Assembly (NCBI GenBank): GCA_002189035.1
Contig: NEEC01000009.1
Coordinates: 248,001 to 312,000, forward strand
Source of the DNA: Utricularia gibba
Taxonomy: Eukaryota > Streptophyta > Magnoliopsida > Lamiales > Lentibulariaceae
DNA length: 64,000 nucleotides
Direction of reading: 5' to 3'
Part shown: piece after piece, positions 1 through 9,322 of the stretch
Numbering within the stretch: position 1 is the first letter of the stretch
Layout: each line of letters begins with the position of its first letter
Notes under the pieces: model-generated
Told to the model about the DNA's origin: nothing
Database searches by the model: none
The model's input: only the letters and a program-made list of their open reading frames with translations
Position numbers and translations under genes: made by a program

Positions 1-78
1 GCCCCTGTAACCTATAGAAAGCAGAACAGCAGAACTCGTCCATTTCTAGGCACCGCAAATAAAGGTTGTAGTGTCTAT

Positions 79-302
79 CATGCATCCTATCTTTTCAGGC
101 ACCACAAATATGCTCTTGCGGTGCTTGGCATCGATGCGCTAGTAAACTGCATGTGTGTGGCACTCAGCCCGACCTCTCGCGTGTTAGGTGTGAAGTATTG
201 ACTGCACTGGATTGCCCTTCGAAGACATGCATCCTATCTTTTCAGGCACCGCAAATATGCTCTTGTGGTGCCTGGCATCGATGCGCCAACTGAGTGCATG
301 TG
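79..302. repeat. Direct repeat, two copies spaced 147 bp
   Basis: Bases 79-155 and 226-302 are near-identical copies that begin CATGCATCCTATC and continue through GCACC(A/G)CAAATATGCTCTTG and GGCATCGATGCG. Differences are a handful of single-base changes. This looks like a local tandem duplication in transposon-derived DNA. Confidence 0.8.
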
Positions 303-366
303 TGTCGCGTTCGATCTTTAGGTGTGATTCAAGTCGAGTGGATATTTATTTGGATCGTGTATATCT

Positions 367-420
367 AACAAGGGCATACGGGCGTAGTTTATGCATAAAC
401 CACGCCCGTATTCCCTTGTT
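367..420. repeat. 54-bp near-perfect palindrome
   Basis: The arms meet at ATGCAT (391-396). All 27 pairs match except 386/401 and 375/412, so it can extrude as a hairpin with almost no loop. Weaker complementarity continues outward (TTGGATCGTGTATAT against GTATACCCGATCCAA). It sits between two copies of the CGATCC...GGATCG motif. Confidence 0.85.
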
Positions 421-757
421 TGGTATACCCGATCCAATTGCTCCTAAGGGTCGAACGTTAATTAAGATTTAAAATAAATAAATATCCACTCGATCCAAAG
501 TATACCTAAGGATCAAATGATAATATCAATATTAAAATAAAAAAAGGTTCGATCCGAATCATACCTAAGGATCGAATGGTAATAAAAATATTAAATTAAG
601 GTATTATTTTAAATGAATATGCATATAAGAATATTTGAGAATTTATGTTTAGTTTTTTGTAATTTATGAAGTGTATATTGAAAAACCCATGATTAAAGTA
701 GAGTGAGTAACATCATAATGTTCCGAAATTCAAACCACTGTTACATGCCATGAATGT

Positions 758-2537
758 TCAAGCAAAAACTTTGTAATAATCCCACATGGGGTGATTAGCA
801 TCTAATGGAGGCTGTCCAATTCGTGCATGCTTCACGAAACTCGGTATATCATTTGCTTCTAGTAGACCTTGAAGGAAGATGCGTATTTCTCCACACTCAG
901 CTAACGCAGCATCTCTTACATCTATGTACTGGTATGGCGTTGGGAAGACAGCGTTGTCATGTTGTGGCACAATAAGCAGGATGGTCTAAATGTCAGTAGG
1001 AAACATGCATACCAGACTATATGATCGCAGATAGACTTAACTGGGTTTCTGATGGACTTGAACAGGGAGTTGTCAATAAGTAAGGTGTTGGTTGCATCAT
1101 ACCGACCCAAGAAGCCTTCATCTTCCCCTGGCAACTCCTTCAACACAGCAGCTTTTGACCTATTATCATGCACACGTACATGCGTTTTAGTTGTCTTCGA
1201 TGCATCCCATATGAAAGCCAGCGAGGTGTCTGCATCTGGCCCAAACACCCACTTGGTGATCTCATGTAGTTGTGCACTATAGAACATAGACAGATGTTAG
1301 AGCATTAGATAGCAGCACATGCTCTGCAGATTTCATGGAGTGGGACATATACCGACATCAAAGTTTGCAAGACACCATTCGATGAACTCACGAGCAAAGG
1401 GCCTGAGGAAGACTGCCAAACCAAGAAAAAATGGATTGGTTGAACATGACACAACCATGAGACAATGTTGCGGTGTCTTACTATTTCTCCCATATATCAC
1501 AGCATCTGGTTTCCGATGCAACCTTTGGTACTTGGCTTTGAAGACAATGTCTACTAGCACTCCGTTGACGTCCAACACAAGGAGCTTGCACACTTGTTGC
1601 CTGGGTGATGAACTGGGGCCAGTGTATGCCCACCTACTTTCATACCAATTTAGCCTTGCACGTAGTTGGACATTCTCTTCTAGGATTCTGTCCACATCCA
1701 CAGTAGCAGTTGGTTGCGGGTTGTCTTCCTCCACATTGCTCCCTACATCCTGTTGTCGATCAGATGCAAATGCTAGTGACATCTCTTCCTCAATGATCAC
1801 GTCGTCAGGCTTTGATCGCTCGCGTATCACTCTTCCTTGGCCACACCAGAAGTGGCGAGTACCGGCAACGTCCACCACAAGGGGTACTATGTCACTCAAT
1901 GCCTTACTCTTTTCACTAAACATAGTCAACAAGGCATCCACCCTCTGCTTCGATAGTTTATCAAATCCTACAACATGGATAATCGAATATCATAAATCAC
2001 AGTACACTAGTCATGCAACCATACTACATCACATATTACCCTTTGACTTTCCAATTTTCTTGGAGGAGCCGAGAGTAGTTGGAATTCGGAGGTCTTCCGG
2101 TGGACACACCCAAATGAAGCTTGTCCACCATGCATCATATCCACTCCGAATAGAATTCACAAGTGCAATACCTGGCTTACCCTTCAGCGAGAAATGATTA
2201 GTTTTCCAATTTCGAATGCACATAGTTATTGCAAAAAAACTGGTAGGGCCGGAGTAATTTGTTCCTCCATGCACACACTCAAAAACGCCAACACATGAGC
2301 GATTGAGCGGGGTGTCAGGTGGGACAATGGGACCTCCAAACATGCCAACAACTCGCATATGAATGGTGGTGGTGGCAAGCGAAGTCCACACCGAAAGTGT
2401 TCGGTGGACACCGAAAACCCGGTTACTCCCACCCTGGGTGGAACCACACCGTCAATTGTCTCATCGCTTGCCTTGTCCCATAGATTGTACGTCTCTGGGA
2501 TGGCGAACCGAAGTTGGAGTTTCATGGAAGTAAGCAT
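758..2537 (-). pseudogene. Second gene of element A: transposon N-domain plus FCP1/HAD phosphatase-like domain
   Basis: The first segment (2,537-2,226) contains FRCGLRLPPPPF followed by PLSHLTPRSIAHVLAF, which resembles the plant Transposase_28 ('putative gypsy type') domain. After a one-base break in a T run it continues as DAWWTSFIWVCPP. An intron near 2,030-1,975 leads to a linker and then the HAD/NIF (FCP1-like) domain. That domain has KLLVLDVNGVLVDIV (HAD motif I, with Asn at the second acidic site), then RPFAREFIEWCLANFDVGI after another intron. A further single-base break follows, then VLKELPG, TNTLLIDNSLFKSIRNP (the motif III region) and a tail like that of plant FCP1-domain proteins (QPPLDANHP.WDYYK). 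The family dephosphorylates phospho-Ser/Thr; with DVN instead of DxD, activity is doubtful. Whether this is a captured host gene or the element's own partner protein is open. Element B has the same gene. Confidence 0.75.
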
Positions 2538-3903
2538 TTCTTGAGATAGACAGGTCAGATGAAAGCAAATGGGGGAGGGACCATGCGGTTAAGGTGGGGA
2601 CGGTGTGCCGTGCTTTGCAGTGTGTGGCGATTAGGTGCGTGGTGAAGGAGGGTGAGGACTGGGCCAGAGGGTTTGTTATAAGGCCCAAATATGCAAGGCC
2701 TAATATTCATTCCAGCCCGTGATTGCTCCAGGCACCTATTTCAAAGGTTGCGGTGTCTACAGCGTGTCTTCCAGACACCAAGAGCGGCATTCTGCATTGC
2801 CTGGAACGCATGTCTCCCAAACACTGAGAGCAGTCTTTTACTTGAATTTAAATAAATATGATATATATCAATTAATTAGGTATTAAAATAGTTAATAAAA
2901 TTAAAATCAAACTTAATTAACGTAAAAAAAATAGATGATTTTAAATAAATTCATATGTATAAGATTAAAAAAATCTTATGTAATCTCGAACTAATTTAAA
3001 CCCATAAAGGAAACATTCTGTAATTTATAATCTTAAATTTTGGTCTCGGTGTACCAGGCATCGCAAAAGTTTTGTCTCGGTGTCTACAAGACACCCCTTG
3101 TAGGCACTGCAAAACACTGCTCTCAGAGTCTGAGAGACATGCGTCCCAGGCACTGTAGAATGCCGCTCTCGGTGTGTGGAAGACACGATATTTTAATATT
3201 TTTATTAGCGTTCGATCCTTAGGTATCATTCGAATCGAGTGGATATTTGGTTATTTTAAATTTATATTAACGCTCGATCCGAATGATACCTAAGGATCGA
3301 ACGCTAATAAAAATATTAAAATATCGTGTCTTCCACACACCGAGAGCGGCATTCTACAGTGCCTGGGACGCATGTCTCTCAGACTCTGAGAGCAGTGTTT
3401 TGCAGTGCCTAAAAGGGGTGTCTTGTAGACACCGGGACAAAACTTTAGCGGTGCCTAGTACACTGGACTTCCATGCACCAATAGCGGCGTATTGCAGTGC
3501 TAGGAACACATTTTCATCCAGGCACCGAGAGCAGATATTCACAATGCCTAGAATGCAATTCTTCCAATGTACATGTAGATAGTGTAGAGCATGCAATAGT
3601 TGCACTCAGATGTATGAGTCAACAGTGTGTGGAAACATGAAGCATCCTTCAACCCTATCATATCTTTCCACTGCAAATTCTAGTTTCCGGTGACTGTATC
3701 ACATTTGCTATGACAACTGTCCAGCATAAATAAGGCAGTTCACTGTGGGAAATAACCCAATGTAAGAAGCAAATCATGTCTAGAATAACTGATGTGTTTG
3801 CACAATATGAATACAACACAACGCAATGTTTATCAACTATTGGAAAATGAAATAAAATGTCTTTAAGCCAAATCAATAAAATATCAGGATTCATTAGTAC
3901 ACC
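2538..3903. other. Spacer between the two genes of element A
   Basis: No coding sequence. It holds the large inverted repeat (3,051-3,461) flanked by degenerate copies of phrases such as GGTGTCT, CAGTGCCT and GAGAGCGGCATTCTGCA, for example at 2,745-2,840 and 3,470-3,560. Between 2,840 and 3,000 it is AT-rich. The part nearest the second gene (2,545-2,700) may carry its promoter; no TATA box was clear. Confidence 0.6.
3051..3461. repeat. 410-bp foldback inverted repeat
   Basis: The arms of about 189 bp (3,051-3,239 and 3,273-3,461) are complementary with only scattered mismatches, around a 33-base AT-rich loop (3,240-3,272). The inner tips are the CGATCC...GGATCG motif. Both arms translate outward from the loop into the same peptide start (MIPKDRTLIKILKYR), which is a mirror-image artefact and not two genes. 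A transcript through this would form a long hairpin. It could be a nested foldback/MITE-like insertion or part of the transposon. Confidence 0.9.
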
Positions 3904-5095
3904 TTATACCCTTCTTCGTGTGGTCTCTCTCCATTGCACAAACATTATCTCAGCCATTGAATCCCGCCACTGTGTCCACTCCTCTGGGTTTCTTATGGAG
4001 GAAATATGTTCATCATCTTCATATTCTTGTGAATCCGGATTGCGGTACTCTTCCGGAATGACCTCTTCCCATGGATCAGTTGGCATTTCTCGCCGAATAA
4101 AATTGTGAAGCAGGGCACATGTGAGTATGATACGAGTTTGTGTTTTAATAGGATAAAAACTATAACTTCGTAAAATACCCCACCTCATCTTCATTAGACC
4201 CCATGCCCTCTCAATAACATTCCTTGCAGAAGCATACCGCATGTTGAAATATTCCTTCGCATTCTGTGGAGCAATGGACCTGGCACCCCACTCTTTCATA
4301 TGGTACTGAAGACCCCTATAGGTTGCTAGAAATCCCTCTGCGTTTGTGTAGCCATTATTACACAAGTAATAATGCCCTACAAAAAAATGGAATACATGAA
4401 AGGTAATCATAACTATGGACTTCTACACATTGTAAGCACCTACCTTTGCGTACAGTGAATGCTCTTTGTCGACAAACTGCATCTCGTAGCACCCTGCTAT
4501 CAGCAGCGGATCCCTCCCAACCGGACAACAAATAGATGAACATGAGCTTATCATCACACACTTCTAGCACATTAGTGGGCACGATTCCTCCACTTTGGTT
4601 TATCCTGATCTTTGACTTTCACCTGAAAATATGAACCATCCAATGCACCCAAGCAATTCTGAAAAATAGAGCAGAAAGTTACAGCATGCAAAATACACGT
4701 TATACATCCACAACTACGAAGAAAAATCTTCTTGCATACCTCGAAAAATCTGAAGCTAGAATTGGGATCAGAAACATCAATTGGCATAGGTGTCTTAAGT
4801 AAATTTTGGTGCAATGACAGCACCGCCGACAATACCACATTGAAATATTTGGACACTGTCTAGCTGCTTCGCATGAATTCAAATTTTTGTTGCCTTGTTT
4901 TCATGTGATGACCCAAAATACCCAAAAACAATGCAACTTGCTATGGAACATCGACATACCTTGAAGTGGTTAGTCTACCATTACTTCGAAGAACATAACA
5001 TAACTTGTTGAAGACATCTGCACTTAATCGTAAGTTTTCAAGACAAGCACTCCTTGAATCAGATAACAAGGCAATCAAATGCTCTATTTGTCACG
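3904..5095 (-). pseudogene. PIF/Harbinger-type transposase (DDE_Tnp_4 family), element A
   Basis: The reading starts with a helical N-terminal region (LRLSADVFNKLCYVLRSNG, then FLGILGHH) broken by two in-frame stops near 4,950 and 4,860. It continues as KYFNVVLSAVLSLHQNLLKTP, GALDGSYF (first catalytic Asp), PTNVLEVCDDKLMFIYLLSG, WEGSAADSRVLRDA, an intron around 4,380-4,440, then the second catalytic block. That block reads LCNNGYTNAEGF where the family has D at the first N (codon 4,357-4,359). The third block, NVIERAWGLMKMRWGIL with its Glu, is intact, and the C-terminus runs to TTRRRV. The family cuts and pastes DNA with a DDE nuclease and normally needs an element-encoded DNA-binding partner. 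The stops and the D-to-N change make this copy inactive. Confidence 0.85.
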
Positions 5096-5672
5096 GTATC
5101 TTTTCTCGGTATGAGAACCGAATTCTCGTATCGGTTGGTGTACAACATAAGTGCAACATTATAACAATCATAACTTGCATAATACATAGATGCTGACCAA
5201 CGCAATGTGCCGCAGCAAGGGCAGCCAAAATAATCTTCTTTGAAACCATTGCAACAGCCTCAATAAGCAACGCACAACCTACTGCAATTTTCGGAAAAAA
5301 AAACCGACTCCATCATATGTGAAACAAAAAATAAGTACTCTTGGCTTAAATTGAAGTATGGGTTTTCGTCGAAATATCAGAATTCGAATTCACTCACCAT
5401 GTACTTGCAAAAACCCAACAGATTTATGTTGAAGAGAATGAACAAATACACAGATTTAATGTTACGAATTTGCTTATGGAGTAGAAGGGTATTATCGACC
5501 AAGTTGTATTTGTGTGAGGTGGGTTTTGATTGTAGGTTTTGTGAAACTAGTAACTGCAGGTTTAATTTGGGATAATACAAACTTTTGTGTTTTACTAAAC
5601 CATCTCAACAAGCACATACAACACTTTTTACCCAAGGGTTTAGAGGGCTAAACCCACCTAAAAAACGAGGCC

Positions 5673-6649
5673 CAGTGTTTTGGGAATCCCACTGGACCGC
5701 CGGTTTACGCGCCTGAGCCGCTAACCGCTGAAAAACACGTCCGGTCGCCCTCAAAACCGATATTGATTTTGAATTTTCACATCGGGGGTGTTTTGGGAAA
5801 AAGGGGCCTAAAATATGTCACGCCCCACGTCACTCGCGGTTCATCTGTCATCACCACGGTCGTCATCTTGGCCGCGTCTTTATTTCGCAAATTCTCATCA
5901 TTTTCCAAGCTTAATTCCTTTTAAATCAAACCATATTTGCTAGGTTTTTTTATTGCTCAAACATACACCTAGTGATAATTAAATTTTTTGTTTATATGCG
6001 TAATTTACAACTATATTTATTCAAATTCTAATCTGGAATCAATTTTTTAACCAATCCAGTTTTATTTATATAACATCATTTTAATTAATTGAAATGTCGT
6101 ATTAAATGCCATATTTGATTTATAATATAATCGAATAAATATCTTGTGTTCCTCCATAAACAGACAAGACATACGATCCAAAAGAAGAGCACTGCGCTGC
6201 GTAGGAACTAGGAAGACGCTGTGGGACCCGCGTCGCGAACTCCAGCGCGCCTCCCTTAGACGAATGCAATGACGTTGCCCGGGCGGCGCCCACCCGGACT
6301 GTAATTTCTGGACTTCAAAATTAGACCCGATCAATAAGTATAGTGGGGTATCCGTAGTGACGCTTGCTAGGGTTCGGTCCCCTCCCGTGAAGAAAACACA
6401 CCAAATATACTTGTCCTTAAAAGTAAAAAGATCATACACTTTTATTACCTAAGCATATCATTACAGACATAGAGTTTGAAGGAAGATGGGGATGCCTCAT
6501 TATTATGGGAGAAATCGAATTTGTGGGTTGGGAGGCTGTTTTTTTGGTTTTAAGGAAGGTTTAGGAGGACTTTTCCAGACATGGACCTACTTCATGATGG
6601 TTTGCGGTAATTTACTCGCACGGGGAGAGGGGTGGAACCGTCAAGGCTC
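5673..6649. other. Intergenic DNA upstream of the NAC gene
   Basis: No gene seen. The first part is moderately GC-rich (5,680-5,880), followed by AT-rich DNA to about 6,160 and another mixed block. It probably contains the distal promoter of the NAC gene. ORFs here have no recognisable product. Confidence 0.5.
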
Positions 6650-6660
6650 TATATATATAT
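6650..6660 (+). promoter_or_regulatory. TATA box of the NAC gene
   Basis: An uninterrupted TATATATATAT lies 105 bases before the chosen start codon. That predicts transcription from about 6,680-6,690 and a short leader. The position relative to the ATG and the absence of another such run nearby support it. Confidence 0.6.
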
Positions 6661-6764
6661 CTCTCCTGGGGTCTCCGTTTTCCAGAGCCAGAAAAATCAG
6701 CACACCGGAAAAATTCAAGATAGAGGCGGCGCAGCATTGCCAAACTCCAAGTTGGTTGTCGTGG

Positions 6765-7726
6765 ATGAGTAAGGTTCAGGGTCAACTTCAAGGGCTGAAT
6801 TTGCCGTCGGGTTTTCGGTTTCACCCCACCGACGAGGAGCTAGTGCTGGATTATCTCTGCAGGAAATGCTCCGGTGACCGGATTCCGGCATCCGTCGTAG
6901 CTGAAGTCGATATCTACAAAGTTGATCCCTGGGAACTTCCTGGTACTTCCCTCCCCTTGCTCACTGCCCGAATTGGTTAGGCTCAATGTCTGATGAATGA
7001 CTCAAATTTTGTGTGGTCGTTGATGAGTGTAGGGCTGTCCTTGTACGGGGAGAAGGAGTGGTACTTCTTTTCACCCAGGGACCGGAAGTATCCCAACGGT
7101 TCGCGGCCGAATCGGGTGGCGGGATCCGGTTACTGGAAGGCCACCGGTGCGGATAAGCCGGTGGGTAAACCGAGGACTCTGGCCATCAAGAAAGCTCTGG
7201 TTTTCTACGCCGGAAAACCCCCGAGAGGAGTTAAAACCAACTGGATTATGCACGAGTATCGGCTGGCTAACGTCGATAGATCTGCAGGCAAGAGAATCAA
7301 TTCCAAGGTAAGAGCATATTCATCGAACACTTGGTGAACAAAGCTCTACATTCTTCCATCGATTCACGATTGTGTGTCCTTCAGCTCGACGATTGGGTAT
7401 TGTGTCGCATATACAACAAGAAAGGAACCATGGAGAAGCACTATCTCACCGATCAAAAGGGTGCTCACTTCTCCGATAGCGAAGAAGACGAAAGGTCGTC
7501 GGCGGCGACATTTTTGGGTGACGCATTACCCGATATGACTTCCGGCAGCAACGAGTATGCATCGCCGGAATCGAATCCCGGAGAGTCCATTCGCTCGTCG
7601 CCGGATATCCAAGACTTGGACTTTCTGATGGACTACGGCCAATCCTTGGAAGACGACGTCATGCCTGAAATGTTGTACAATGACCAGCTTGCGCTTTTTC
7701 AGGAAATGTTGGAATGCTTTCAATAG
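6765..7726 (+). CDS. NAC-domain transcription factor, ATAF subfamily
   Basis: The exons are 6,765-6,942, 7,033-7,307 and 7,385-7,726, all with GT-AG introns, giving 264 residues. All five NAC subdomains are visible in order: [15 protein letters not shown] (A), [15 protein letters not shown] (B), [20 protein letters not shown] and [15 protein letters not shown] (C), [13 protein letters not shown] (D) and [14 protein letters not shown] (E). The C-terminus is acidic and Ser-rich and ends in [10 protein letters not shown], a typical activation region. The family binds CACG-core promoters in the nucleus as dimers; ATAF members act in stress, wounding and senescence. The ATG is chosen because it opens directly on subdomain A. 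The frame stays open upstream for 93 codons, but that stretch contains the TATA box and so is untranslated. The introns sit at the two positions usual for NAC genes. Confidence 0.95.
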
Positions 7727-9322
7727 GAGTCATTTCCCGTCCGTAGCACGAAGATCGTCGGTAGCAATAATTTTTTTTTTGTATTCGGATTTGTTTAAAA
7801 TTCTTCAAATTAAACTTTTTAATTGTTTTAATGTAAATTAATTTAATTCATATTACGTAATATATAAATTAAAGTATTCTATCAAATAAGATCTTACTAT
7901 TTAAAGATTTATTTATATTTAAAAATTTAGGATTTTTATATAAAAAGTAAAGAATAAATTGGATGATAAATTAATATTATTTCAAAAAACATATTTAAAA
8001 TTGTTTATTTTTATTGACATTTTTTAATTTTAAAAAAATAATAGCTCTTTCGTAATTTTCTTGTAGTGATATATTTATGATTCAAGAAATGCCAGGGGTA
8101 GATTTCGAAATAACCACAAAATTGTAGGCCATTTTTTCTATTAGCTTAAAAAAGTGGATCAATTCTTTTTAAGCACATTTTGAACGCCTAATTATGTGCC
8201 TTAATTTTGATTGAATTGTAAAAATAAATCTAGTAATTAATCGATTTTTATGGGATTTTTTTTTATGTATAATAAATTCTTGATTTCAATATCTGATCCA
8301 TTAATTTTCAAAATTGTGCTCAATTTCATATGTGGCAATCCACCTCTTCTTTGGGAAAGAATGTTTACGAATCAGATTTTTTTATAGATTATCTCCTAGA
8401 TAGTTTGTGTCTTAATATAAATCAACAAACATTCTAATCTAATAATCATTTTCAATTAAATTCATTATAAATGAAATTAAACTATAAAATAATTTATGAT
8501 AATGGAGATTCACACAGGGTTAAAAGCACCAAAATCTAAATATAAAATTTGAATTGTAAATTTGATGGGATCTACATCAGATTGAGTTAATTAACCACTG
8601 AAAAGAAACCAAAAGGTGTACTGACAAATTGATGTCGTTCGACAGATCGATAAGTATTAGAATTTGTCAACAACAATTGTTTTTGACAATTTGAAAAATA
8701 ATCGAATTACAACAATGTCAGAACATTTGACGGTTATCCTATTACAGAACCTCAGTACTATTGGTAGGCATAGAAATTAACCGATAGCTACAGTATTTAG
8801 AATTCGGTCCGATTAGTCTTTCTATAAATATCAGAAAACTTCGAGACTTTTAACTTATATATTTTCTCCACTCACGTATATTGAAACCATTTTCTGGCGA
8901 GTTTTGACAGTTCCGTGGTTTTTCCGTTCTCTGACGGTTTACACGTTAAAATATATGCCTTTCTTCATTTCTGCCAACCGCATTGTATCACCCAAAACGT
9001 TAATATCTTAATCGGATACGAAGCGTTCAACTATAATCGTAACCCGAAAATCGATGTCCGTTTTAGTACTGATTTTCGATCACACCAAAATCCAAATCAT
9101 GTATTATTATTAAATGAAATAATGTGTTTTGAGTTTCAGATTAGGCTACTAGCTAAATGATTTATTGAATTAATCAAATTATTGAAATTATAAATGTAAA
9201 TAAAATGAACTTAGGGTGTTGGTTTGCTCACAAAGGTTTTGTGCCAAGTGTGTCGTGGCGTCGTAGGGGCCACGGTGAGGTTTCCCGATTTGCCGATTCG
9301 TAGCGGCCACCGGAGACTGGGA
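7727..9322. other. AT-rich intergenic DNA between the NAC gene and NDC1
   Basis: No gene seen. The 3' flank of the NAC gene is strongly AT-rich to about 9,180. The last 120 bases before the NDC1 start are more GC-rich, as expected for its promoter and leader. An 81-codon ORF at 8,915-9,160 has no recognisable content. Confidence 0.6.

Larger units (their letters stand above)
1..757. repeat. Repeat-rich flank of element A
   Basis: No gene. The stretch holds a 147-bp-spaced direct repeat, a 54-bp palindrome and four copies of a short palindromic motif that starts CGATCC and ends CCTAAGGATCG or a variant (310-338 inverted, 430-457, 491-514, 550-574). The same motif forms the tips of the large inverted repeat near 3.2 kb, which ties this flank to the spacer inside element A. 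The phrase GGCACCGCAAA and variants recur here and in that spacer. The last 200 bases are AT-rich and plain. Confidence 0.6.
1..5672 (-). mobile_element. Harbinger-like element A (decayed, left end not seen)
   Basis: A two-gene DNA transposon read on the minus strand: a PIF/Harbinger-type transposase first, then a gene with an FCP1/HAD-like domain, with a repeat-rich spacer between them. The proposed right (5') end is at about 5,672. There the minus strand reads GGGCCTCGTTTTTTAGGTGG followed by a GGGTTTAG...CTAAACCC subterminal palindrome (5,636-5,655). Element B starts in a similar style with GGGCGCGTTTGG. I could not define a target-site duplication or the other terminus, which may lie before base 1. 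Both genes carry stops and frame shifts, so the copy is not autonomous. The boundaries are inferred; the gene content is seen directly. Confidence 0.6.

Noticed and set aside
2996-3582. Two ORFs on opposite strands that encode almost the same peptide start
   Set aside because: They are mirror images produced by the inverted repeat at 3,051-3,461, not a gene pair.
1-5000. Repeated GCACCGCAAA phrases as a CRISPR-like or regularly spaced array
   Set aside because: Spacing and unit length are irregular and the setting is a plant transposon.
6486-6764. In-frame upstream extension of the NAC gene
   Set aside because: The region contains the TATA box and lacks any NAC sequence, so it is promoter and leader; the frame is open by chance.
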